Shown piece by piece: positions 42,010-51,428 of a DNA stretch of 64,000 nt. Every line of letters begins with the position of its first letter. Position 1 is the stretch's first letter. The notes below the pieces were generated by a model. That model ran no database searches. It worked only from the letters and a program-made list of their open reading frames with translations, and was not told the DNA's origin. Origin of the DNA: Bacteroidales bacterium UBA1797 (GTDB lineage: Bacteria > Bacteroidota > Bacteroidia > Bacteroidales > VadinHA17); NCBI GenBank assembly GCA_002319885.1, contig DCFT01000133.1, positions 22,796-86,795 of the forward strand. Direction: 5' to 3'. The position numbers were made by a program, and so were the translations under genes.

Positions 42010-44697
42010 ATGGCGGTAAAGCTGAAGATATTATTTGTGGAAGATGTTAAAACAGATGCGGAGCTGATCAGTTGGGAAATGGAGAGAAATAATATCTTTT
42101 TTTCAAAAATACTTGTTGATAACCGTGAAGATTATCTTGATAGTATTAAAAATTTTGAACCCGATCTGATAATTTCCGATTATTCACTTCCACATTTTGA
42201 CGGGATGACAGCCCTTCTTCTTCGCAATGAACTGGCTCCGTTTATCCCTTTTATTCTGGTTACCGGGTCTGTAAATGAGGAGGTTGCCGTTGAGTGTATG
42301 AAAAGCGGTGCTGATGATTATATATTGAAAGATAATCTTTCCCGGCTTGGACCGGCAATTATTAATTCCATTAAGAAATCGAAGCTGGCAAGAGAGAAAG
42401 AAATCGCTGAAGAAGAGCTCAGGAACAGTGAAATGATGCTTCAAAAAGCGCAGACTATTGCACATATTGGTAACTGGGTGCTTGACCTATCGTTAAAAAC
42501 AATGTGGGGTTCCGACGAAGCATCAAGAATATATGGACTGGTACAGGAAACTCACGAAATTTCATACGAACATGCAAAAAATATTCCATTACCCGAATAC
42601 CGTTCTATGCTTGATGAGGCTCTGGACCGTTTGCTAAAGTATAATGAACCATATGAAATAGAATTTAAAATCAGACGTGAAAACGATGGAGCCATAAGAT
42701 CGCTTTATTCAAAAGCTGAATTGGTGCTGGAACCCGACAATGAAAAAATTAAGGTGGTAGGTATCGTTCAGGATATTACTGATCGTAAAAATGCAGAGAA
42801 TGCGTTGAAAGAAAGCGAAAATAAATATCGCAACATTTTTGAAAATGTCCAGGATGTTTTTTATGAGACATCAATCGATGGAACAATTCTTGATGTCAGC
42901 CCTTCTATTGAGAAAGTGTCTCAAGGACTATATCATCGCAAAGATCTCATTGGTAAGTCAATGTATGAATTTTACACTGATCCTGAAATGCGTATTTCAA
43001 TCCTGTCAGAATTAGAGAAAAATGGGAGTGTCAGTGATTTTGAAATTACCCTTGGTGACCTTAATGAGTTTTATATTTATTGTTCTGTCTCGGCAAAGAT
43101 AAGTATTGATGCTAATGGGCTCCCTGAAAAAATCATAGGCACCTTGCGCGATATTACGGACCGCAAGAAATCCGAGGAAGCTATCGAGCAGGAGCGAAGG
43201 ATGCTTCGTACTCTTATTGACAACCTGCCTGACCCTATCTATGTACAGGATAAAGAATGCAGGAAAGTAATTGCCAATAGAGCGGATGTGGAGAATATCG
43301 GATGTAATGATGAAGCTGAAGTTCTTGGTAAGACGGATCTCGAACTATTTCCAGGCAAAATAGGCGAACGTGGTTATGCAGATGATAAAAAAATTATAAC
43401 TACAGGCATGCCGGTGTATGACCTTGAAGAAGAGTTTATCAGTGCAAAAGGTGTAAAACGCTGGTTGCTAACCACAAAAATTCCCTTGCACGATAAAGAT
43501 GGAAATATCACAGGACTTGTTGGAATTGGTCATGATACCACTGAAAGGAAACAGATTGTAGAAGAGTTGATCATGGCGAAAGAAAAGGCTGAAGAAAGTG
43601 ACAAACTTAAAACAGCATTTTTACATAACATATCGCATGAAATCAGAACTCCGATGAATGCAATTGTTGGATTTTCGGCTCTTCTCGGCGAACCAGATGT
43701 TGATGAGCAGACTCGAAATTCATATATTGAGGTTATAACGCAGAGCAGCAATCATCTGCTTTCGATAATTACCGATATTGTTGACATCTCAAATATTGAA
43801 GCTAACCTTATTAAAATTGTAAAAAGTGAATTAAATATAAATTCTGCTTTAAACTCCTTATGTGTTCAGTTCTTGCTAAAAGCTTCTAAGAAAAACGTTA
43901 AGATGGAATGTGATACTTTATTGGCCGACTCTGACTCGTTGGTTATGACAGACAGTACTAAATTAATCGAGATACTGTCAAATTTGATAAGCAATGCAGT
44001 AAAATTCACAGATAAAGGTTTTATTAAACTGTCATGTAATCGGAAAAATGATTTTCTGGAATTCTGTATATCAGATACTGGTATCGGAATCTCACCTCAG
44101 TTTCATGAAAAGATCTTCGATCGGTTTTATCAGGTTCAAAACAATGTATCAAGATTATATGAAGGTACAGGGCTCGGACTATCTATTTCTAAAGCCTATG
44201 TTGAATTACTCGGTGGAAAAATCTGGTTATCATCAGAGCCTGGAAATGGGACCAAATTCTTTTTTACAATTCCATATGAGAGGGCCAGGGTGGAACAAGA
44301 TCAGGTCATTGAGAAGAAAGCATCTGATAATTTTATTTTCCCTGTGAAAAAAGTAATTCTTGTTGCAGAAGATGTTGAAAGCAATTTTAAGCTGATCAGA
44401 TACTTTCTTGCAGGATCAAATGCTGAAGTACTCCACGCTTATAATGGAAAAGAAGCTGTAGAAAAATGCTTTGCTGAAAAGAATATCGATCTGATTTTAA
44501 TGGATATTAAAATGCCGGTCATGGATGGCTATACAGCTGTAAAACTGATACGTAAAAGAAACACCAAAATTCCTATAATTGCTCAGACAGCTTACGCCGA
44601 TGATAAAGATAAAGCGATTGAATGCGGATGCTCGGGTTTCATTTCAAAGCCATTTGATAAAAAAAGTCTGTTTAAGGTTCTGTCAGAATTTATTTAG
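42010..44697 (+). CDS. Hybrid histidine kinase, REC-PAS-PAS-PAS-HisKA-HATPase-REC
   Basis: This 895-aa soluble protein has receivers at both ends. The N-terminal receiver (about 5-125) has Asp57 in LIISDYSLPHFDG. Three PAS domains begin at about 147, 273 and 400, each ending in a DIT/DTTxRK hinge. The kinase core has FLHNISHEIRTPMNAIVGF (His543), ILSNLISNAVKFTDKG and GTGLGLSISKAYVELLGG. The C-terminal receiver has Asp832 in LILMDIKMPVMDGY. The N-terminal receiver suggests control by an upstream kinase or by the neighbouring pathway. The C-terminal one suggests relay to an HPt protein such as the one at 3453-3815, though nothing in the sequence proves it. Confidence 0.94.
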   Translation: MAVKLKILFVEDVKTDAELISWEMERNNIFFSKILVDNREDYLDSIKNFEPDLIISDYSLPHFDGMTALLLRNELAPFIPFILVTGSVNEEVAVECMKSGADDYILKDNLSRLGPAIINSIKKSKLAREKEIAEEELRNSEMMLQKAQTIAHIGNWVLDLSLKTMWGSDEASRIYGLVQETHEISYEHAKNIPLPEYRSMLDEALDRLLKYNEPYEIEFKIRRENDGAIRSLYSKAELVLEPDNEKIKVVGIVQDITDRKNAENALKESENKYRNIFENVQDVFYETSIDGTILDVSPSIEKVSQGLYHRKDLIGKSMYEFYTDPEMRISILSELEKNGSVSDFEITLGDLNEFYIYCSVSAKISIDANGLPEKIIGTLRDITDRKKSEEAIEQERRMLRTLIDNLPDPIYVQDKECRKVIANRADVENIGCNDEAEVLGKTDLELFPGKIGERGYADDKKIITTGMPVYDLEEEFISAKGVKRWLLTTKIPLHDKDGNITGLVGIGHDTTERKQIVEELIMAKEKAEESDKLKTAFLHNISHEIRTPMNAIVGFSALLGEPDVDEQTRNSYIEVITQSSNHLLSIITDIVDISNIEANLIKIVKSELNINSALNSLCVQFLLKASKKNVKMECDTLLADSDSLVMTDSTKLIEILSNLISNAVKFTDKGFIKLSCNRKNDFLEFCISDTGIGISPQFHEKIFDRFYQVQNNVSRLYEGTGLGLSISKAYVELLGGKIWLSSEPGNGTKFFFTIPYERARVEQDQVIEKKASDNFIFPVKKVILVAEDVESNFKLIRYFLAGSNAEVLHAYNGKEAVEKCFAEKNIDLILMDIKMPVMDGYTAVKLIRKRNTKIPIIAQTAYADDKDKAIECGCSGFISKPFDKKSLFKVLSEFI

Positions 44698-44839
44698 ACT
44701 CTGGCTTTAAAATTATGGAAAATATAAACCATAGCTTACTAAGTTAGATTAAGATTTCCCATTCTCCATTTTGGTTCTATATTACAAGAACACATTTGTT
44801 TGTTAGTCCTGGTATTTTAATAATCTTAATATCAGAATA

Positions 44840-45562
44840 TTATAGCTTGTTTAGAAAATCAAGAACCATCTCTTCGTCATTATTGTAAGATTTTGCTTCA
44901 ACAATAGTATTTATCAGTTCTTTTTTGTCGGGAAACATTTTAAAAAGCGATTTTTTTGACAGTTGGATCTGATGAAAAATACTATCGGGCTTCATAATAT
45001 AATATTTGTAATAGGTTGTATATTCATCATATCGTCTGTCGGCACTATAGGGATCTTTGTAATCGGCAGGGATTAGTTTTTTTACAGGGAGTTTTATAAA
45101 ATAAAAGCTTCCATCCTTTAAAACCTGAAAGAATTTCCCGTTCTTAATATCTCTTTCGAAATATTTACTGTCTGATATTCTGAAAAGCATCTCTTTCCCG
45201 GCATTAATTATTTTTACTTCATTAACCAGATCTGAATTTATATAAAGCAACTTTCCTGTCTTTGGATAATAGAATATCAATGAATTCGAAACAATGTCGA
45301 TATTAGCCTGCAGTTGTATAAAGTAATCTTGTCCTTTTATATTAAGAAATGAAGGCATGAGTGTATCGAATAATCTTGGGCTTCCTTTAATCCCTTCATA
45401 TCTTGTATCAAATCCTACACCCCCGGTAGAATATGGAGCCAGGTTGCCTATTGCTTTCAGATTCTGTTCCGCAGTCAACCCGGTTTGATAGAGTTCATTT
45501 GCCTGTGAATAAACATTATAGACACAAAGACAGAAAATAACGATCGATAATAACTTTTTCAT
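44840..45562 (-). CDS. Exported protein of unknown function
   Basis: This 240-aa protein has a signal peptide (1-19, ending VYSQ). The mature part is mostly beta strand early on (VGFDTRYEGIKGSPRLFDTL, LIFYYPKTGKLLYINSDLVN) and helical at the C-terminus. I sense a Bacteroidetes exported family but cannot name it. It is on the opposite strand to the signalling island and converges on the hybrid kinase with 142 bases between. It has no cysteine lipobox, so it is probably periplasmic and soluble. Confidence 0.75.
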   Translation of the reverse strand: MKKLLSIVIFCLCVYNVYSQANELYQTGLTAEQNLKAIGNLAPYSTGGVGFDTRYEGIKGSPRLFDTLMPSFLNIKGQDYFIQLQANIDIVSNSLIFYYPKTGKLLYINSDLVNEVKIINAGKEMLFRISDSKYFERDIKNGKFFQVLKDGSFYFIKLPVKKLIPADYKDPYSADRRYDEYTTYYKYYIMKPDSIFHQIQLSKKSLFKMFPDKKELINTIVEAKSYNNDEEMVLDFLNKL

Positions 45563-45831
45563 ATCAGGCCTTCTGGTTTGATAATTAAATCAAATAATTA
45601 CTTACAAAACTAAGAAATCTGATTCAAGTAAAAGCTTATTTATTGTGATGAATTGTAAAAAAGCAGTTTAAGCTCAGAGAAGTATAAAGGGTTCCACAGT
45701 ACTTGAAAGTTCTTTAGCATCTTTTAAAAAAACTTTACGATATTTGCACTGCCTTAATTTTTTATGCCTCAAGGCAGAAAAGAGGTTGGATTAATCATTT
45801 AGTGTATTCAAATTTAAATTTTGTAATCCAA

Positions 45832-46446
45832 ATGAAAAAATTAATTGTAGGTATTATGGTATTTATAAGTTTATTTGGCTTAACATCAGGCAAAAGCGAC
45901 ACTGATCCTTCAACATGGAGCAGCAAAAAGGTAGAGAAGTGGTTTGCAGAAAAAGAATGGATAGGCGGCTGGACGGTTACACCTGATGCTTCGATAAACA
46001 AAAGAGAGCTTGCTATATCTTATTTTAGAAACAAAGAGAGATGGGATAAGGCTTTTGCGTTTTTGAAAAACAGTGATCTGGCAAAACTTGATTTAAAACG
46101 ATATGATATTGACGGCACTAACCTTTTTGCAACCGTAAGCGAGTATACAAGCAAAAATGAGGCTGATGCGAAATTTGAGGCACACAGAAAATATATTGAC
46201 ATTCAATATGTGGAAAGTGGTAAAGAGATAATAAATATTGCACCGCTGAATACAGCTGAGGAAATTACCAGCCCATATGATGAGGCAAACGACATTGAAT
46301 TTCTGACATTTGATAATGCTGTAAATTGTAAGGCAACGCCTTCAAATTTCTTCATCTTCTTCCCCGGTGATGCTCATCGTCCCGGTTTGAAGGATGGGGT
46401 AAATTCTCCTGTACGCAAAATTGTAGTAAAGGTGAAAGTAGATTAG
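45832..46446 (+). CDS. Exported YhcH/YjgK/YiaL family (DUF386) cupin-like protein
   Basis: This 204-aa protein has a signal peptide (MKKLIVGIMVFISLFGLTSG) followed by a domain with VSEYTSKNEADAKFEAHRKY, IDIQYVESGKEIINIAPLN and FFIFFPGDAHRPGL. The conserved His/Glu set fits the YhcH/YiaL/EbgC beta-barrel family linked to sialic acid and sugar metabolism. Most family members are cytoplasmic, so the signal peptide is unusual. The ATG at 45832 is preferred to a GTG at 45802, which would bury the signal peptide. Substrate unknown. The neighbouring genes do not form a sugar operon. Confidence 0.85.
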   Translation: MKKLIVGIMVFISLFGLTSGKSDTDPSTWSSKKVEKWFAEKEWIGGWTVTPDASINKRELAISYFRNKERWDKAFAFLKNSDLAKLDLKRYDIDGTNLFATVSEYTSKNEADAKFEAHRKYIDIQYVESGKEIINIAPLNTAEEITSPYDEANDIEFLTFDNAVNCKATPSNFFIFFPGDAHRPGLKDGVNSPVRKIVVKVKVD

Positions 46447-46640
46447 CTGCGGGTAGGCATAAAGGTACACTTGCCGTCGGAAATTGCGGTACTGAAATAT
46501 TTTGACAAGTTTCAGATTGCTAGTTTGAGATTCTTTAAAAACCTGTCTGACATTTTCAATATTTATTATTTACCGCATATCATACCTTTATGAACAATCT
46601 GCTTCTTTTAACAGTTATTCCAAAGTATTGACATTATTCG

Positions 46641-49097
46641 ATGACGACATTATATGATCTCAGTGAGGGAGAAAAGGGGTTAATTTTAAAGATAAAGGGG
46701 AGAGGTCAGTTCAGGCAACGACTCTCAGAGATGGGATTTGTTGTCGGACAAAAGGTGGAAGTAATTAAAAAAGCACCTCTGAGGGATCCTGTTGAATACA
46801 AGATAATGGGATACCATATTTCGCTGAGAAACAGTGAAGCCCAGTTAATTGAAGTTGAGAGAGGCCTGAAATCAGAAACATTCCAATCTTCCAATGGAGT
46901 TCTGATAAGTGAGGATGAAAACGGATCCTGGTTTGAAAAAACAAGGCACATTCAGGTTGCCCTGGTAGGGAACCCCAATTCAGGGAAGACGACACTATTT
47001 AATTACGCTTCTGGTTCAAAGGAAAAGGTTGGGAATTATGCTGGTGTTACTGTCGATTCCAAAGAGGCTACTTATAAGCAATCAGGTTATACGTTTTCAA
47101 TTGTTGACCTTCCCGGAACATATTCAATAAAAAGCTATTCCCCTGAGGAGATCTATCTGAGAAACTATATTTTCGATAATAAACCTGATATAGTTGTTAA
47201 TATAGTTGATGCCTCAAACCTCGAGAGAAATCTTTACCTGACATCACAATTAATAGATATGGGTGTGCAGATTGTTATCGCACTCAATATGTATGATGAA
47301 CTCCAGAAAAAGGGAGATATCCTCGATTTTGTTTCTCTTGGCAATTTATTGGGAGTACCGATAATACCAACAATCAGTTCCAGGGGGAAGGGAATTAAAG
47401 AACTCTTTGATAAGATAATCGAAGTTTATGAGGTCAGAGAACCGGTTGTCAGACACATACATATTAATTATGGAATCGAAATCGAAAATTCAATTTGTGC
47501 TATCCAATCGAGGATAAAAATTGAGAAGAACAGGGCATTCACTAACGTCATATCTGCCAGATATCTGGCAATTGAGCTGCTCGAAAATGATAAGGAATAT
47601 TCAAAAAGTATTACACGCTGTGTCAATTCCTCCGAGATAATAGATATTGGAAGAAAGGAATACTCCAGGCTCGAGAAACTGTTTTCTGATCCTGTGGAGA
47701 CTGTCATAACAGACCTGCGATATGGTTTTATTTCAGGAGCGTTAAGGGAGACTCTTAAAATCAGTAAAGTTGAAAGACAAAGAAATACGGTAATAATAGA
47801 TAATTACCTGACAAATAAATACCTGGGGATCCCAATTTTTGTTTTTTTTATGTGGCTGACATTTTTTACCACATTTAAGCTCGGAGGATATCCGAAGTAT
47901 TGGATGGAAGTTGGATTCAGTAAACTTTCCGAACTGATCTCAAATAATCTCGCTCCCGGAATTCTCCGTGATTTTTTAGGAGAAGCTATAATTGGTGGTG
48001 TTGGCGGGGTGATTGTTTTTTTGCCCAATATTATTATACTCTTTCTCTTTATATCATTCATGGAAGATACAGGTTATATGGCCAGAGCGGTATTTATCAT
48101 GGACAAATTGATGCACAAGATCGGATTGCATGGTAAATCATTTATTCCTCTTTTTATGGGTTTTGGTTGTAATGTGCCTGCAATAATGGCAACCAGGATC
48201 ATCGAGAGTCGGAGAGACCGCCTGATCACAATGCTTATTACTCCATTCATGTCGTGTAGTGCAAGATTACCGGTTTATATACTTTTTATCAGTGCTTTTT
48301 TCCCCAGAAATCAGGCTTCAGTTTTGTTTCTGCTGTATTTCCTTGGTGCATTGTTTGCAGTATTATCCGCATTATTTTTAAAGAAGGTATTTTTCAAAAT
48401 GGCAGAGATTCCCTTTGTTATGGAACTACCTCCTTACAGGGTCCCGACTTTCAGAAGTATTTTAAAACATGTATCATTTAGAACCAGCTTGTATTTCAGG
48501 AAAATAGGGGGAGTTATTCTTCTGGCATCTATAATTGTATGGATCTTAAGTAATTTTCCGCGATCAGTTACATACTCAAAGGATTATCCGGCTGAAATTT
48601 CGACTGTTAAAAAATCAGAACTGCCTTCAGATAAAAAAGCGGGATCGGTAAACCAGCTTATACTTGAACAGAAGAGTGAGAAGCAAGGTAAATCGTTTAT
48701 GGGCATGATCGGACATTTAATAGAACCAGTAATGAAACCACTCGGTTTTGATTGGCATCTCAGTGTCAGTATATTATCGGGACTAGCAGCTAAAGAGGTA
48801 GTCGTGAGTACGTTAGGTGTAATTTACCAGACTGATACAGATTCTGGGAAGAAATCATTAGTTCAAAAGATACAGACAGATAAAGACTCAACCGGTAAAA
48901 TAATTTTCACTCCACTTATTGCATTCTCGTTTATGTTGTTCATACTTATTTACTTCCCATGCGTCGGTGTTGTGGCTGCCATTAAAAGAGAATCGGGAAG
49001 CTGGAAATGGGCTGCATTCACTGTGTTCTATACAACAGGAATAGCCTGGATTTTATCCTTTACAATATATCAGATTGGGAAAATAGTTATCGGTTAG
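46641..49097 (+). CDS. feoB: FeoA-FeoB fusion, ferrous iron transporter
   Basis: This 818-aa protein joins an N-terminal FeoA SH3-like domain (residues 1-75: LYDLSEGEKGLILKIKGRGQ) to FeoB. The G domain has G1 GNPNSGKT (110-117), VDLPGTYSIKSYSPEE and ALNMYDEL, a helical GDI domain and about ten membrane helices. The core helices include FIPLFMGFGCNVPAIMATR and LITMLITPFMSCSARLPVYI, with the conserved cysteines of the Fe2+ path. It imports Fe2+ across the inner membrane under low oxygen. Fused FeoAB is common in Bacteroidetes. No Fur box was recognised upstream. A TACCTTTA sequence at 46583 is one base off the -7 consensus. Confidence 0.96.
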   Translation: MTTLYDLSEGEKGLILKIKGRGQFRQRLSEMGFVVGQKVEVIKKAPLRDPVEYKIMGYHISLRNSEAQLIEVERGLKSETFQSSNGVLISEDENGSWFEKTRHIQVALVGNPNSGKTTLFNYASGSKEKVGNYAGVTVDSKEATYKQSGYTFSIVDLPGTYSIKSYSPEEIYLRNYIFDNKPDIVVNIVDASNLERNLYLTSQLIDMGVQIVIALNMYDELQKKGDILDFVSLGNLLGVPIIPTISSRGKGIKELFDKIIEVYEVREPVVRHIHINYGIEIENSICAIQSRIKIEKNRAFTNVISARYLAIELLENDKEYSKSITRCVNSSEIIDIGRKEYSRLEKLFSDPVETVITDLRYGFISGALRETLKISKVERQRNTVIIDNYLTNKYLGIPIFVFFMWLTFFTTFKLGGYPKYWMEVGFSKLSELISNNLAPGILRDFLGEAIIGGVGGVIVFLPNIIILFLFISFMEDTGYMARAVFIMDKLMHKIGLHGKSFIPLFMGFGCNVPAIMATRIIESRRDRLITMLITPFMSCSARLPVYILFISAFFPRNQASVLFLLYFLGALFAVLSALFLKKVFFKMAEIPFVMELPPYRVPTFRSILKHVSFRTSLYFRKIGGVILLASIIVWILSNFPRSVTYSKDYPAEISTVKKSELPSDKKAGSVNQLILEQKSEKQGKSFMGMIGHLIEPVMKPLGFDWHLSVSILSGLAAKEVVVSTLGVIYQTDTDSGKKSLVQKIQTDKDSTGKIIFTPLIAFSFMLFILIYFPCVGVVAAIKRESGSWKWAAFTVFYTTGIAWILSFTIYQIGKIVIG

Positions 49098-49146
49098 TGA
49101 AGTTCTGGCTCCTGATTCCAATGTACATTTTGCCTGTTTTGAGTAC

Positions 49147-51234
49147 TTAATGCAGGAATGTTACGTCACCAACTTTATTAAAATATTTTCCGTCGGCAAA
49201 TCGTCCTACTGCCTTCCATACATAAACTCCCTGAAGCGCAAGATTTGTGTCTTCAAAGTATCCATCCCATCCTTTCTGGAGTTCACTGCTTTCATAAAGC
49301 AATACTCCCCAGCGGTTAAATATCTGAAGTTTATATTCAATAACATTTGTAAAAAATGGCCTGAATGTATTATCGTCTAATTCACCATCTGCCCAGTAAC
49401 CACCCGTAGGTCCCGATCCGTTCCACTTGAATACATTAGGGAACTTGATCTCACCGGTTTTATAATCTACATTAACAGGAGATTTGAAAGAGGTTGAATC
49501 TGTACATCCATCTTTTGAAGTCACATTCAAACTAATCGAATATGTCCCTTCGGTCGCATATTTATGCCATGGATTTTCTTCTGTAGAAGTAGTTCCGTCA
49601 CCGAAATTCCATAGCCATGATACACTGTTAATTGAAAAATCTGTAAAAACCACCACCTGTGAATTATTAATTACTTCAGTCGGATAGACTTTAAAAACCG
49701 CGGTTGGTGACTCATAAACGGTTATTAGCCTGTTATAAGATGATGTTCCGGCAATGTTAGTTACAGTAAGTTTAACTATATAGTTTCCCGGCATAACATA
49801 TGAATGCGATGGATTCTTTTCTGATGAGAATGATTTATCTCCAAAATCCCATAAAAACGATTCTCCGTTTGAGCTGGAATTTCTGAATTGAACGATAAGA
49901 GGTGTACACCCTGTAGTATCAGGTTCAAAAAAAGCTATTGGTTCGGCAGGCATAATAACTTTTATATGAATTGTATCTTCACTCTGACATCCGAATTCAT
50001 CGGGTAATGTCTGATAGTTAATTACATGTGTCCCCAGGCCGGCGGAATCGGGATAAAAATTATTATCAATTACACCATCTCCCATCCATTTTCCACCAGG
50101 TGGTGTCGCGGAAAGAACAACTGGCGGTTCATTGATATACTGTGTTCCGACATGATTGATATTTACAACTGGTGATGGCATTACAGTTATAGTTATCTTG
50201 TCGGAACCACTGCACCCGTTGGCATCTGTAATATCATAGCTTATCAAATGATTCCCGGCTCCTGCAACACCGGGATAGAACCTGTTGCCATTAACCCCGT
50301 CTCCCGACCATTTTCCACCTGAATCATGTGCCTTCAAAGTAACAGGATCACCATTAACGCACAGAGTATCTATTGGTGTTATCGTCGCATCAGGATCAGG
50401 TACTATCAGAATTATTGCCGTGGTTACCACAGGGGGATGATCACCATTTACTGTGTCGACTGGTGTTCCAGGTATATTCGGGTCGTCGTATGGGTTACAA
50501 TAATTCCAGTTTCGTAATGTCACCTGAAAATACTGCCCTATCAGTTTATCATTTGCAACATTTATCATATCCGAGTATACCCCTGACCCGGTAACAGGGC
50601 CGGGAAGAGTGATAATGGGTCCAGAAAAGGGGAATGTTCTCAGTGTCCCATCAATTGTTACAGGAAGTCCGGTCATAGTGATATCTGTCCCATAAATCCA
50701 TTGAACCCATCTGGTGAAGAGGTTGGGTACATCCTGTTCCTGTGGGGGGACACAATTAAATTGGGTCAGATCCTGAAACCTTACATTGGCACTATTACCA
50801 AAACAAACAGGATAAACAGTGGGATTGATATGCAAATGACCGCCATTATGATCATCATTATCCCATACTGTTACTATCTGCTCCTGGGTAGATGAGGTAC
50901 ATAGTACTCCATTGACGACCAAAGTAGCTTTAGGCCGGTAATTGCATTTTTGACCGGTTGATACATAGGTGTGATTTCCAATGGTTTGGACGGCTCCGGG
51001 TCCTACGTTAAGAGCATTCTCAGTAACTGTTGAACCATCATCCCAATCATACAAAATCTGAACACTTGTACCGGCGTTATTGACCCCGGTATAATTTACC
51101 TGCCAATTGACGGATAAGGGAGAACATAACCTGTCGGGTACAATACTATTCGCCTTAGACAAAATATTACAATCCTGTCCCTTAAGATTTAATGAGAGTA
51201 TTATTAGAAACAGTAAAGTGAAAAAAATCCTCAT
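49147..51234 (-). CDS. Secreted PKD-domain protein with T9SS type B sorting domain
   Basis: This 695-aa protein has a signal peptide (MRIFFTLLFLIILSLNLKGQ). A cysteine-rich N-terminal region precedes two related Ig-like repeats (GGKWSGDGVNGNRFYP and GGKWMGDGVIDNNFYP), two PKD domains (SFLWDFGDKSFSSEKNPSHS and SWLWNFGDGTTSTEENPWHK) and a C-terminal gliding-type (CHU_C) sorting domain (LQIFNRWGVLLYESSELQKG). T9SS exports such cargo to the cell surface, where PKD proteins often mediate adhesion or matrix binding. The frame opens at a TTG (51270), but the ATG at 51234 directly precedes the hydrophobic core. It ends 49 bases after the feoB stop, convergent to it. Confidence 0.88.
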   Translation of the reverse strand: MRIFFTLLFLIILSLNLKGQDCNILSKANSIVPDRLCSPLSVNWQVNYTGVNNAGTSVQILYDWDDGSTVTENALNVGPGAVQTIGNHTYVSTGQKCNYRPKATLVVNGVLCTSSTQEQIVTVWDNDDHNGGHLHINPTVYPVCFGNSANVRFQDLTQFNCVPPQEQDVPNLFTRWVQWIYGTDITMTGLPVTIDGTLRTFPFSGPIITLPGPVTGSGVYSDMINVANDKLIGQYFQVTLRNWNYCNPYDDPNIPGTPVDTVNGDHPPVVTTAIILIVPDPDATITPIDTLCVNGDPVTLKAHDSGGKWSGDGVNGNRFYPGVAGAGNHLISYDITDANGCSGSDKITITVMPSPVVNINHVGTQYINEPPVVLSATPPGGKWMGDGVIDNNFYPDSAGLGTHVINYQTLPDEFGCQSEDTIHIKVIMPAEPIAFFEPDTTGCTPLIVQFRNSSSNGESFLWDFGDKSFSSEKNPSHSYVMPGNYIVKLTVTNIAGTSSYNRLITVYESPTAVFKVYPTEVINNSQVVVFTDFSINSVSWLWNFGDGTTSTEENPWHKYATEGTYSISLNVTSKDGCTDSTSFKSPVNVDYKTGEIKFPNVFKWNGSGPTGGYWADGELDDNTFRPFFTNVIEYKLQIFNRWGVLLYESSELQKGWDGYFEDTNLALQGVYVWKAVGRFADGKYFNKVGDVTFLH

Positions 51235-51428
51235 TTTGTTCTTATCCAGGTTCAATTGAATTTTCTTCAACCCAAATGCCCATCGCTTTCATAACATTAT
51301 ACGATTATGAACTGTCTAATGTTGCATATTTGGAATGATCTTCATGAATAAGAAAGAGAATTTTGTGATATGTTGCATGCCTTAATAATTACGGAAATAG
51401 TAATAATGAAATTAAATACTAAATTTAT

